Assembly: GCF_003473485.1 (NCBI RefSeq)
Contig: NC_053042.1
Coordinates: forward strand, 44,417,762 to 44,481,761
Length of the DNA: 64,000 bases
Direction of reading: 5' to 3'
Source: Medicago truncatula
Taxonomy: Eukaryota > Streptophyta > Magnoliopsida > Fabales > Fabaceae
Below, piece after piece: positions 1 to 12,700 of the stretch. Under the pieces are notes generated by a model. That model was not told the origin of the DNA and did not search any database. It saw only the letters and a program-made list of their open reading frames with translations. The position numbers and the translations under genes are program-made. The first letter of the stretch is position 1. The number at the start of each line of letters is the position of its first letter.

Positions 1-1448
1 TGCTTGCTAAGATTCTTTGTGTTTTAAATAAATTTCATTTTAGCTTCTTCAAAAAGAAAAAAAAAATCGAAAATTGGTCCATATATATTAAAAACGGAAA
101 TTGATCCCTATAAATTTTAAAAATTGCAAATTGGTCCATATACAGTTTAAAAATATTACAATTGGTCCTCAAATTTTAAGTTTTGTAAATTGGTCTCTAT
201 TTGTCATATTTTGAAACTGTTTTATCAACTTATTGAAATTTCAAATTTGACCAAAATGTTTTAAAATCTTCAATTTTATCACTTTTCATTATATATTTAT
301 ATACTTTTATTCCAAAACTTTTACAATTCATAAAAATAGCGCAATAAATTTTAAACATGAACTTTTTTATTACTCTTCCTTAAACAAAAAACTTAGAAAT
401 GAATAGAATTCAATTGAAGCATTTGAGTTATCTAAAATTTTCAATTACGTTATTTAAACTAACATTTGATTCCTTAATTTCCCCATAATTTGGTTTCACC
501 TTCATGTATTCTCCTAATTCCGGACCTATAAGCTTATCCAACCACACCCGTTGTGCTAGCCAATAATGTATCCTTCTAAATTATGGATATACTAAATAAT
601 TCATAATAAACACTATACATGATTTGCTTCATGAGAATTCCTTGTTCTAGCACGTTCTTGATAATTTAGTATATTTTAAATTTTATGAAACAGAAACGGC
701 AGACTATAGTGGACTACATGCTTCATAAAAACAACATTTGATCATAAACATATTTTTTATTTAATTTTCACTTGGTTGATCCTATAAAGATTGCATTGCA
801 GTCCAGAAAAGTTTCTTTCTTCTGTCGGCTTGTGGAGATTAATTCAATCCTTTGTCCCTCCTTAGCAAAGCAATCCTATAATCATATATAAAATAGCACC
901 ACTAATGGTAAGTAGAAAATTAAGGAGACTCACGTATAGTTTATTTTAGAATGATGTTTATTTCATTTTTTTATTTCATCAGTCTAGTCTAGTGTAGTAT
1001 ACAAAATAATATTGTAGATATGGACAAACTAAAGGTGTATGAAAACGATTTTTGCATGTTTAAAAACTATAAACGTAAGATTTTCTATTTGACAAAGGAA
1101 ACTAAAAATTGTAATCTTGATCAATGGGTACTGTGCTCGAGGACTTGTCTTAATGGAGTGTGTGAGTTAGTGGTGACAATAGTTTGCAACGTTACCACTT
1201 TTTTGTTAATATAGAACAATTAAAAGTTTGCATGAGAATCGATATATAATAACAACCCAAATATATTCTGGCTTCCGATGAGTATGAAATATATATTCAA
1301 TATTCCTTACAAAAACAAACATGAAGTTAAAAGCTTCTGGTGATGTATTAATTAATATGGGATGTGATTTTAGTGATGTTTGGAAGGTTTATTAGACAAT
1401 ATGTTTGGTTAAGTTTATCGAGTTGTTTAGTGCTTCTATATATCAGTT

Positions 1449-1556
1449 GAGTTGGAACCCTCTTAATTTAATGAAATATGTCATTTGGAAAGAGAATATA
1501 TATTCAATGAGTCTCTCTTCAAATGGCACTTTCCATTAAATGAAAGTATCCTAACT
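1449..1556. repeat. imperfect hairpin, about 48-bp arms
   Basis: The stretch from about 1449 to 1497 pairs with the reverse complement of about 1509 to 1556, roughly three of four bases matching, with a short A/T-rich loop. The best-paired segments are around tgtcatttggaaagaga on the left and tctctcttcaaatggca on the right. Size and shape are compatible with a plant miRNA precursor or a small foldback element. I do not recognise either arm as a known miRNA. Confidence 0.4.
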
Positions 1557-2090
1557 CATAATTAATTGTTCCTATTTTATTAAAAAAAAGCTATATATAA
1601 TTCATGTATGTCTTAATTAATGATATGATGATGTGTTCCCATGAGCATATTTTTTATTTTTATTTTTTAAAGCCAAAATTGAAAATAAATTAGAAAATGA
1701 ACCAGGAAGTACAACTGGGGGACATGTACCTGACCCAGTACACCATAAAAACAACCTAAAACGGATGATACAACGATTCAGTACATGAGTGGTATAAAAA
1801 GAGAAAACCTTAGACAATCTCTACCACGGACAATGCAGCGAACCCACGTGTAGACACGAAACCGAATCGCAAAAAGAAAAACGCAGAGTGAACATTCGAG
1901 GTATTGGGTAGGCGTATGAATCGTCTGCCAACATAGAAACGATCCAAGTTCCACAACTCCCTTCTAGATGAAGCAAGTAAAACACCCTTTCAGGCTAATC
2001 CAACCAGATACGAACCGAAGCATGGAGTCGCATCGGTCTTGAAACTTTAGCCGTAACCATTAGCTTAATTAATAATTTGATGAAGTGTTG

Positions 2091-2220
2091 CCGTGTGTTT
2101 AAGTCGGTTGGTACGGACATTGTATAATATATGTAAGACCCGGAGTTTGAACCTCGTACACTCCACTTATTTCTCTTAAGAGGTGAATTTCTAACTTAGT
2201 AGATTACTTGGAGAGAAAAA
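2091..2220 (+). mobile_element. tRNA-derived SINE copy 1
   Basis: The sequence has a tRNA-like pol III promoter: box-A-like 'aagtcggttggtacgg' and box-B-like 'ggagtttgaacctcg', with the 'attgtataatatatg' spacer shared by the other copies in this window, and it ends in an A-run. It is not a tRNA because the acceptor and anticodon arms do not fold. No target duplication is evident. Confidence 0.55.
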
Positions 2221-3264
2221 AATCTGAGGATGTAATAGTAAAAAATCTTGATTGAAGTATACATTGGCTTTCTAAAACATTAAAAGTATTGAAACCACTC
2301 AAGTTTTGGTTTTGAAATCTAACAATTAACTAACACGTACCTCTTTGAAAAAATAACTAATATTTTGGGAGGGAAAGAGTAACGATGAAGTAAATAGTTT
2401 CAATCTATTATTGATTGATGATGCTATTTTATGATTGAGAGTCGGTTAAGATTGGTGACCTTGAAAACATTGAAAAGAAAAGTAACTCTATCTTTTCAAA
2501 AGGCCCTAGGTTTCTTGTAAGTTAGGGAAAGCACATAGATTTAGATTTAGATTAGTTCACACATTTTTGTTTTTGCTAAAGAAAGGTCAATTTAATTTTT
2601 GTCCCCTTCTTTGCATCTTTTAGAGCATGAAGAATCAACTTATACGCATCATCTTTAAGCTTTTGACACTTTGTTTACCAATACTTGGTTGATCACTTGA
2701 GTTTCGTTAACTTTTGTTTTACCTAGCCACTTTCAAGAGAAAGGAAAATAAAAAAAGAAAAAGAAAAGAGAATAACGAACGAGTTCTTTAATTTTATGCT
2801 ATTTATATTTATTAATTGCTTAAAGGATGCTAATAATGTTTAAAAGAGTTTAAGAAAAGAGACGTGTTTTATTCTGCTATATGTGGTGGGTAGTTTTATT
2901 TCTTCACACCTTGTTGGTAGTTACATAAATCTACCATTAGAATGGTAAAAAATTACAAGTATATTTGATATGTTGAAGCGCAAGTTTGAATATACGAATA
3001 ATTAATCACTTATCGATATATAGTGTATAATTTTTTCCGCTAAACTTTTTTGACAAAAGAAACTTTAATTTCATTCATATTTTAGTGGTTAGTTAGTAAT
3101 GAGCGTGACAATCACAAAGAAATCAAATTATAGGACATTCCAGTTATATGGATATAGTTTCCAAACATGACATTGGAATGTATGTGCTTATTCCAATTAG
3201 CATGCTCCTTCTTAATGATATTCATGTGCTTGATTCTACTACCATTCATGATAAAATGATTTTG

Positions 3265-3345
3265 AAACAATTCCTGTAAAGACAATGCATAATATATAAA
3301 TGATTCAGTGTTTGAATCCCAAGGTCTGAACCTCAGATACCATAC
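3265..3345 (+). mobile_element. degenerate tRNA-derived SINE remnant
   Basis: The segment 'gtaaagacaatgcataat' followed by 'gtttgaatccc' resembles the body of the better preserved SINE copies at 31890 and 37774. Box B is recognisable and the rest has decayed. No flanking duplication is visible. Confidence 0.3.
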
Positions 3346-5036
3346 AAAAAGGGTTTTGAAACGAATAGCTTTGAACAACTTATAATAATATTTCTTTGCA
3401 TAATGCTTACACTATGAATAATTCTTTCATCAACCTTTGAACATCTTTAATTAACTAGTAATGATATTCAAACACTCATTTTTTTTCCTACACCTGTAAT
3501 ACTGGCTAATCATATTAAAAAATGTGATTATTTCAATTGAGTGCATGATTAATTCAATTTACTATTAAAATTATGGTTAATTCAATTACAAGTATTTCAC
3601 AATTTTCAACAAGATCTAATTAATTATTGTATTATTATTGACACACATTATGCTTTGGGTAGTTTTTCATCAATATAGTTTTTTCTCCCTTGAACTCTAT
3701 ATTTATAGTTCCTAATAAAATGCTTTTAAACTGTATATCTCTAGATTACAATATGTTACTTAATTAGGTGATTTTTTTTTTTTCTTTCTTGAGAGGTTAA
3801 TTAGGTGAATTATTATACACATAAAGCTCACGTTGTTTGCAGAAACCAGTCATCCTTAACAATAGATTAGATAAACATTTCTAGTAAGCATCATGAATTC
3901 TTAATATGCTCCCTTCAAAAAAGAAATTTGAATTCTTAATATAAAGTGATGTGACAATATATTCCTGGAGATTTTATTTTTGTTTGTTCCTCTTCTCTGT
4001 TTGTTAGTATGTTGACCCTACATACTTGCACTTTTCATGTTTTTTTAGTACCATTGACACTTTTTTTTTTTTAAAATAAAAATTTGAGGATGCAAAATTA
4101 TCATTAATAATATGACATCGGTGACCATTATTTAAACTTCGTCTCTTAAAGTTACAAAATCAAATTCTTACTACTGAACTGACATCTTAAGAACAAATAC
4201 AGTGACACTAATGATATTTTTATATCTCTAGATTACAAATTCTGAGTACCATTGACATATTTCACTTGTACAGCAAAACTATATACTTTTTTTATCAACA
4301 GTGAAGAGTGCAGCCAATGTTATACCACAGGACCAAGTAAAGTGGAAACAATAGTACACTGTTCTGACAAATAATTGTATGAAATGCCTGCCAAGCATTT
4401 GAGTTTGAGAGTTTTACTTTTAATTTATTTGTTTCAGAGAATTTTGGATAGTGACATCCACATGTGCTTTTCTTGTTCTGCCAATGTGATTAAGATATTG
4501 TTACCAGTTAAACAAGTGAATTATTTGTTGCATATTTGTGTTAAACTATAAATATAATATATTTAAAATTTTAAAGAGTAGGAAAATATAAGTTCACTAT
4601 TGAAAATATACCATTAATTTTATTCCAAAAAAAAAATATATACCATTAATTTTAATCAATTAAAATTTGTTTACTAAATTACATTTATAATATGATTATA
4701 TTTCACTAAGTTCTTTCATGAATTAAAATTCAGTAATTTGCCATAATACATTAGTTAAAACAAACCAAATCTCACTCAAATAATTGGAGTAAAGTTAAAA
4801 ATATATACAAGCTTATCATATACCATCTCCATCCAAGATTAAAAAATACATGCATATCAACTTGAATTATCAAACTATATATCTAAAAGTTTGCATTCAT
4901 GTCTTTTTTTTTTTCTTTCCCCACTAATAACTATAGCTGAAAAACAAACAAGTTGAGAGAAAAAAAAGTAAAAAAAAAAAAAAAAAGAGTTACACCCAAA
5001 TTTAACACATATAGAACATTTTTTTTCCCTTTCCTA

Positions 5037-7893
5037 TTACAAATTAAAACTAAATTTCTTGTCAACTAACTCAAGAATACCAATGTCAGCATTATCATGA
5101 TCTTCAATGGCTATATTCAGATCCAAAGAGAGGTTTAGATTACTTTGATGATCCTCTATCATGGTCTCTTTCCCTTTGTTTTCAGCACATGATGATTGTG
5201 ATGACTTTGACACTGAACTGAAGCTTTCACTACTGAAAATGACAATGGCATCCTTGAGAGGAACAGATTCACCACCAGGAATTGTTATACTTCCACATTC
5301 AATTGCTTTCTTGATACCCTTTTGAGTAAAGTGATCAACTTCCTCCTCCAAATCTTCCATGAAGAACACTCTATGAGGATTCTCATTCACTGCCTCACAA
5401 AATCTCTGCAAATAAGTGCTTCCCAACTCAGCTCTTGGTCTTTTCCTTTTGGATTTTTCATCACTTGAGGAATCATCATTTCCTAGGGAAGAGAAAGTGC
5501 TCATGCCAATTGTCATAAAGTTGTTACAAGATCCAAAAACAACTTTAGCTAGCTCCTTTGAGATATTCTCTCTGGCTTGAGAATCATCACCAAGAAAAAA
5601 CATCCATGTTTCTTGCTTATGATTTTCTCTTTTGAAGAAGTTGTTCCCTCTTTTTCTCATTCCTGATCTACAAAAAAGGACAGTACTTGCAATCTCTTGA
5701 ATGATTTCTTTATGTTGTGGAAACTTGTTCTCCAAGGCATCACAGAGAATCTTGAGATTCTCTTCATTATGTTCATTGAACAATTCAGTACTTTCTAAAC
5801 CATCCACTGCTTCACTTGAAGAAGCTGAGTTTGGACTTGAGTTAGGATTTGACAAAAGATCTGGTTTTGGAACATTTCTCTGTGGCATGAACATGATCAA
5901 GTTACCATCATAGCAACCATCATCATCACCACCAGCACTTTCAGTGTATAATAACTCACATTCTTTTGGTACTTTTTCTTGTTCAGAAATTATAGGCCAA
6001 TTTAGTTGGCTATGTTGGAAGTTAGACTTTTTTTCAAGTGAGGAAAATGAAGTTGGTGATGAAGGGGAAGATGATAAAACAAACAAATCTTGTTTGTCAA
6101 GAATGGAAGGTTGTCTGTGTATTGAATTGCATATTGAGTTCCATTTCTTGCAGAGATCCTTAAGTCTTGCATTTTCCTATTTCACAAAGACAGAAAATGA
6201 TAAGAAAATAGAAAAAAGGACTATTTTTTTTTGCATATATATAGTTAAAGACTAATTCATATACACTGTCACCGTAAAAAAAAATCACACTGAATCAGTC
6301 GTAAATTCGTAACTTAACTGTTAGATTAAATCATTAAAGATATTTAACTTTTATCATAAACACCATTAAATTATGAGACAAACCTGATCTTCCACTGTGT
6401 AACTTCTTTCTTCCTTGCAATTTTGAAGCCATGTTGGCAAGCTTGAACTGCATGCTTTCTTGCTTATATTGTTAGTCAAACTCAGAGCTTCATTTTCAAA
6501 TTTTATTGAACAATCTCTGCAGCAAGTTAGTTGCTTTCCAACACCTACTTTATCTTCAAAAGTCAAGTCATTGAATAATACCATACTTCTCTCCTTAGCT
6601 TGAAAATCACTGTAAATAATGTATAACATAAAAAATGTTAATTATAAAAACACTCAATAGTAGAAGTAAGAACAAGAATTTCAAAAGAAAAAAATAATCT
6701 TAAATTTACCTGTCAAAGTTCAAACTTAGGCTTAGGCTGCCAACAGGAATTGTAAAAGGATGAAGCTCCCAAATAGTTTCTAGGGAAGGGTGAGATATTT
6801 TACACTTCATGTATGTTTTAAAATTTGCAATCCCCATAAGCCATAATCTACTACTCTCACCACTTCCACTAACCAATTTTTTAATCTCCATCACCATATG
6901 TTCAACAGAACAATAGTAGTTCCTTTTTTGTTCACAGTAACTTGACCAAAACTCAAACAACCATTTTAAATCACCTAAATAAAGAATAACCCCTCTTCCC
7001 ATATAGCTTTTCACAAGGCTTCTAACTTCCACAAATTTCTTTTCAACTTCCTCTTTACTAATATTCCTAAAACATATTAGAGGAAGACTCACAAATTGTA
7101 CATACCTTAACTCCATAGGAACATCACCTATCTCAAACCTTTCCATCACTCCCTTAGCTACTCCCTCAGCATTAGAAACACTCTCTCCTACAATAACAGT
7201 GTTTCTTCTCCTCTTTACTAATTCACTCAAGACACTTGTTACATCATCATTGTTAACACAATCTATAGGTTTGGTGTATGAACCACCAAGGCTAAGAACT
7301 TGAGGCTTAAGGCTAAGTTCTTTGGACTGGTTTTTATGATATTCAGAAGAAACTTTTGTTGAAGAAACTTCAATTGGAAGAGCTTGTTCAACTTCAACTC
7401 TTGATTTAACAAGAGTGCTAGAGAAACCAGCTTCTCTCATAACTCTACTAACACTTGGATCATCAAGTATAGAGATTATGAGCTGTTCAACTTCAATTTT
7501 CAAAGCAAGAATATGCTGCTGTTGCTGATTCTCGATCGTTCCACGTCGTTGGTGAGCCTGAGCACGTTTGAAAGCTGCAACCAAAGCATTAGAAAGTGAA
7601 GGAGTGGTTGAATATTGAGGACCTAATAGTGGACTTTGTGTTGATGCAGGTAAACGGTTGAGTGCAACATTGAAACAAAGCTCAAGAGCTTTGCATTGAA
7701 GAGGGTGAGAGTGACATTGAAGACAAGCTTTTCTTAAAATTCCTGTTGAAGTTGCAAGCATAGCACTAGCAACATGAAGAGGTGTCACTTGTGCATGACC
7801 TCTTCTTGTTGCTAGATTCACTGCTTGTTTAACAACAGTTGCAGCTTCTTGTGTAAGTGCTTGAAGCTGTATACTACAAATTCCTCCTCTCAT
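5037..7893 (-). CDS. SMXL3/4/5-type (SMAX1-LIKE) Clp-like repressor
   Basis: Three exons on the minus strand: 7893-6710, 6609-6384 and 6176-5037, all with GT..AG borders and compatible phases, giving 849 residues; the start is the ATG at 7893. The N-terminus opens MRGGICSIQLQALTQEAA and carries a double Clp-N region (about residues 10-165, with RRGHAQVTPLHVASAML). A degenerate ATPase region follows in which VGESVSNAEG replaces a Walker A loop. Two overlapping EAR motifs (LNLSLDLN) lie near residues 817-824. I see no RGKT degron, the feature that separates the SMXL3/4/5 clade from the strigolactone-degraded SMXL6/7/8 clade. Family knowledge: these are nuclear proteins that recruit TOPLESS, and the Arabidopsis clade promotes phloem formation. 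Assignment to SMXL4 specifically, rather than 3 or 5, is a sequence impression. Confidence 0.9.
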
Positions 7894-9609
7894 GATCTTC
7901 GAAAAAAATATTAGTTATTTGGTTTGAAAAAAGAGAGAGAGAGTAGAAAACAAAGGCTAACTAGTTGGTTTGGTACAATTAGAGCAAGATGTGGAAGATA
8001 TAGATATAATGTGAGAATTTTGTGCCTTTCTTGTCAGGGAGGTAAATTTTGGCTTTTTATATGAAACTTTCTCTTTCTTTCTTGTACATGCAAAGGTATA
8101 TGGATTAACAAAAGCTTCTGTTCATGTTATTGAGGGAAGTGTAAAATATATATATATAGAAAAAGTAAGTAAATAGTGACTATATAGCTTTAAACATTAT
8201 GAATGGAAGGAATAAACCACTTTTGTTAAGAATAAGCTGAACTAAAAACATGAAAAAAAGAAAGTAAGAAAAAGAGAAAGTGGATAAAAGGGGTATTAAG
8301 CAAACAAAGAGGAAAAAGAAATAGAGGACTGTCTGTCTGTTTGAATAGACAGGAAACTACAGTAGTGGTGTGGGTATAGGCTTTAGCTTTTATCTTTTTT
8401 TGAGGAGAAGAGGGAATAATAATGCTTTGAATGATTGATGGAATAATGAATGGATCACAAACTACAAATAAAACAGATTGCATGAAAAAACTATTTCTTT
8501 TGTTTGTTCTTAAAATATATATTGTCACTTTGTCTCTTATAATTCATTACAAAAAGTTTGCTTTCTTCACCATTTTAATGAGTCTAAATCATGGTTTTCT
8601 GTTTGCCTCAACTATTTTTAGAAATAAGATGACATAATATAATAAATAGATCAAGAAAAGGATGATCATATACTACATGGATTTTCTTTTGGAATTTAGA
8701 ACAGTGAATGGAAAATATTAAAGTTTTATGGTGTCCTCCGAACTGAAAATTCATTGCATCATTGGCAATCTATAGTTTTATTTCTTTTAATTGTTGATTT
8801 TGCTTTTAAAATAAAATTAATCTAATGGTACACTTTTTCTACGAGTAGGAATTGAACTCTGATACCTCGGGTTTACAACACTCACAAACATTACAGACCA
8901 ACCAAGCATTAGATTTCGATGATTAATTAACGAAGAAAAACATACACTATACTTACATCTTTTATGTACAACTAAACTTATGCAGTTTTTATAAATATAA
9001 CTCTTTCTTAGTTCTTAATTAACAATGCATCCGGTCTTTTTTATCTAATTTTTTCATCTAATTGAATGTAGAAGAGTTTAGAAAAATAACAATAAAAATT
9101 AATTTGATTCTTTAATATATACTATAATCTACTGTCTGAATTTAAATGTATGATCTCTTTAAAAAAAAAAATTATATATACCCAATTGTGCTTGTGCATG
9201 ATAAAAACAGTTTTGTAAACTATGAACACAATGTATCAAGAATAAACCATGAGTTATCAATGAAGAGAATTTCTTAACCCCTCTGTTCTTCTCGCTCGCT
9301 CTTCAAATTTTTAATTTTGCCTCCTTTTGTTATACAATCCAAAACGAGATAATTCATTCTCGGTAGTGGCCTTGAGAGTGTGCAGAAGGTGCGTCCACAC
9401 ATGCATGTTAGTTATGAAAAACAATTATTCACCAATTTTATGTTTCACACATGACACTCAAAACAACATTAACCACCTTGTTCATTATTTTTATGTAGTG
9501 AGGCAAAGGTGTTTTTTTTTATTACATTGAATTTGTAGGGGGTAGAAGGGATTGGTGGGGGTATAGAGATGATTTTTCAAAAAATAAACGGTTAGCATTC
9601 TAAATTCTA
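7894..9609. other. SMXL upstream region, no gene seen
   Basis: The bases just upstream of the SMXL start hold a GA-rich tract (agagagagagagtag), likely 5' UTR or promoter. The remainder is AT-rich. Short open frames at 8226-8528 and 8431-8637 are low-complexity and lie antisense to each other. A degenerate sequence near 8830-8910 ('aggaattgaactctgatacc') may be another SINE remnant on the minus strand. Confidence 0.5.
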
Positions 9610-9615
9610 AGCCCA
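9610..9615 (-). promoter_or_regulatory. site II element (TGGGCT)
   Basis: The plus strand reads agccca, giving TGGGCT on the minus strand, about 95 bp upstream of the RRP7 start. Site II elements (TGGGCY), bound by TCP factors, are common in promoters of plant ribosome-biogenesis and growth genes. The single motif alone is weak; its pairing with the telo-box at 9661 strengthens it. Confidence 0.5.
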
Positions 9616-9660
9616 ACCCACTTTCTTTTGAAGAAAAAAACACGTTTTATTTAACAACTA

Positions 9661-9669
9661 AAACCCTAA
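9661..9669 (+). promoter_or_regulatory. telo-box (AAACCCTAA)
   Basis: An exact AAACCCTAA lies 41 bp upstream of the predicted ATG at 9710. Telo-boxes near the transcription start, often paired with site II, mark plant genes for ribosomal proteins and rRNA processing. That fits the RRP7 identity of the downstream gene, which was reached independently from its protein sequence. Confidence 0.65.
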
Positions 9670-9709
9670 CTAACAACAAAACTCTTGGAATCAAAAACAC
9701 CCGAAAAAG

Positions 9710-12700
9710 ATGAAAGTTACAAACACCCGAGAAAGGAACAACAGGGACAAAAATCTAGTTGAAACACAAGATGAAGAACATGTTGATTTACAAGACCGAA
9801 TTGGTGAGTTCATGGATATTGTACTTTGTACAAGTATAAAACTGGAACTTTATTTTCTGCTTATTTATTGAATATGTATTTTAGTTTTTCCATCATTGTC
9901 TTTACTCTGTCTTGGCAACTAAGTTGTTGTTAGATTGAATTATTTGAGCTTATTTACTGGCATAAGCACTTTTGAGATTGATTGGTGGAACTTATCAAAA
10001 CAGCTTATGACTTTATTTCATATATTTTCTAGTTAATTGATTCCATTGTTGTATTATTATTTATGAAATACCATGCCTTAAGTCATGCATTCATTTTCCT
10101 CATGGAATTAATCCTTGTTTTGTAGGTAGGTCAAAAGAATCTTAGAAGAAAAGAAGAAAGGAGGTTCGGAAATCACCAGAAAAGACCCAACAAGATCATC
10201 AGAATGAATTTCATATTATTTCCTCTGGAGATGATGACTGCTTAATTGGAATGAAAAGTATGAATTGCTTCTTCTTTTTTGTAATGTCAGCATTAATACA
10301 AATTTTGAGGTTATTGACACAATTTACAATAGTACTTGCCAATATCCACCTTACCTCCTGAGTGTGAGCATGTAGAATATCATTTAACATTATTCTTTTG
10401 ACCTGTTGAAAATTGGATTGTGGTGCACCCATGTACTTTGTGGATATTTATATGTTAGTGTCTATTTATCGTCTTACATGGTATATTTTCTGACTGGGGA
10501 ATACTCAAACTACAGAATGGATCATGGAATGCCATCAAAGTAGACCAAGGTTGGAGGCATTGCAAAATCAAATTGACGACTTTGTAACTTCTTACGAGGA
10601 AAAATTGGAAGAGGTATAGGTTTTGACTTTTGAGTAACTTCCTTTAAACGAAAACATAGGTTGGATATTCTTGCCAGACATTGTTTCAAAATGTTGTTTA
10701 TTTATGCAGACTTATTCCTGGTAATAGCTAGTCAGATAACCCTTATTTCAGTGGGGATAATATATTGAAATTATTCAGTTTCTATTCATAGAGTAGATAG
10801 ATGAATTCATTCATATATATGTAAAGCCATAGACACAGAATTAGAAGTTCCTTTTTGTTTTGATGTTCTTGCATATCATTTCAATATGCTTTTTAACTTA
10901 TGGTTTTGTTCTTGGCCTAGGCAGCATAAAAAGTGACTTTCTTTAGACATTATGTCAGTGTCATGAGCACAATACAACTCCTCATCAGGAACGAAAGAAA
11001 GAATTCAATTGAAATGCGCTAATTTATGAGAAAGAACATGGAATATCTCCCGTGATTACAGAGCAATAATGCAGAACCTTTGAGGGCCTGCAACCTCCTT
11101 AAACATTGGCCCCTGTATCTTCTAAAATGAGTCAATGACTAGAAATCATTCCCTCTCAACTGTCCTTTTATTTTTAGGCAACATGCCTTCTTTCTTCTAC
11201 TATCTCAGCTCAACTGTCCTATAACTTACTAAGAAACTCTCTGACCAACAGTCCTCATGGACACTTAACAATACTCCCGCAAAACTTCTATCTAATATTT
11301 GTTGGAAGAGTTTAATTTTTATATGCCGTCAGTGTAATTTTTTTACACATGCATCTAATAATGTGGCAAAATATCATTCAATGCTTGTGAAAACTTATTT
11401 ACACTTACTGTGTATTTATGTTAAATCCTTTGCTGAAAACATTATTCCAGCAGAGCCCCAATCTTTGATGCATGATTAACCAAAATACAGATGAGAGCCA
11501 ATAATGGCCTCTGGAGTCCACGGACCTTCAATGCTCACAACAATAGCTCAATGAATACTTATAGCAGTGACATCTATTTTGTCGTTTATGTTTCCAAAGA
11601 ATTCTATAAAGTGTCTGTCCTTTTCTCTTAGCCATAACTGCAGCAACAGTGGCATATTTTCAGCAAGATTTAGAATTACTTTCCAGGAGAACCTTGATCA
11701 TTGTAGCTGAAATTAAATCTCCAAAATGGGTACCGTAATGAGCCATGAAGCATCCAACATAAAGGGCAATGCCCTAAAAGTTCTAACCCCTTTCTTTTCC
11801 TTAAGTTGGACTTCACCTTTCAAAATAATTTCCTTAAGTATCCTATAGCTATCTAATAGTTCGGGCTTGGCCTATTAGGCCAAAAAGTTTGTTCAACTTC
11901 AGTTCTCTCCTTTTATTCTTCTTATTCACGCTCCGGCCTGTCTCACATCTTTTCTTTCCTTACCATTAGCTTGTTTGAGTTTTCTTCTGCTTCCATCATC
12001 TTAGTTCTCCTCAACCACCATAAGCACCATTGCCTACACAAATTGTTATTTCTTGCTCCGGCTATATTTCCCCGTCACTTTGTTTGGCTGCTCACTTTCA
12101 GATTCAATTTGTATCCCTCTTTGGATCCAAAGGCGATCCTCCCTGATATCTCTTCCCCATCTTGCAATCTTCTTTTCTCTTTTTGTTGAGAATTTTGAGA
12201 ATTACTTTCTCCTTGCTGAAAATTGAACAGCTTTTGAATTCCTCAACATCCACATCCTCAATATTGGAGCTTTGATGCCAGTTGATAGGAACTGGATCAG
12301 ATTATAGAAAAATGCTGTTTATTGATAGAAAACAGCAGTGCTCTATGTATTTGAGAGGCCCGGTACTCTCCCAAAACACCGCCCTTTACAAAACTTAATA
12401 TCATCCCTTTAGTCTCTCCTTTCCATTATTTCTATATAGTCTCTCATCTCACACACCCAACTGACTTATTAACTCACTTTTTAACCCTCATTTGTTACTT
12501 ATTTTGGTTTCCATGCAATTGTTTTTTGGTCAATGCAGGAAAGAAAAACAAAAGAAGCCCTTGCCGCAGAAGGGGGATGGACAGTGGCTGCATACCACAA
12601 GGGTAGGAAGAAAACAACAGACTCTGAAAGTGGTATTGCCGTGGGATCAGTTGCCCAAGCCGCTGTGGAGAATAAATTGGACAAAAAGAAACCTAAAGAA

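Larger units (their letters stand above)
1..5036. other. gene-poor AT-rich region
   Basis: I find no coding region that can be supported. The first 230 bases repeat a 'ggtcc/ggtct' plus A/T-run pattern typical of degenerate MITE or retroelement ends in plant DNA. A hairpin lies near 1.5 kb and tRNA-derived SINE remnants near 2.1 and 3.3 kb, listed separately. The rest is low-complexity A/T sequence with poly-A and poly-T tracts. The small open frames here have no family resemblance, splice context or composition that would support a gene. Confidence 0.6.

Noticed and set aside
8226-8528. 100-residue open frame on the minus strand
   Set aside because: Low-complexity Phe/Leu/Ser-rich translation of a GA/CT-rich SMXL upstream region, with another frame on the opposite strand; no family resemblance.
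11971-12189. 72-residue plus-strand frame in RRP7 intron 3
   Set aside because: Lies antisense to the retroelement leader or gag-like region read on the minus strand.
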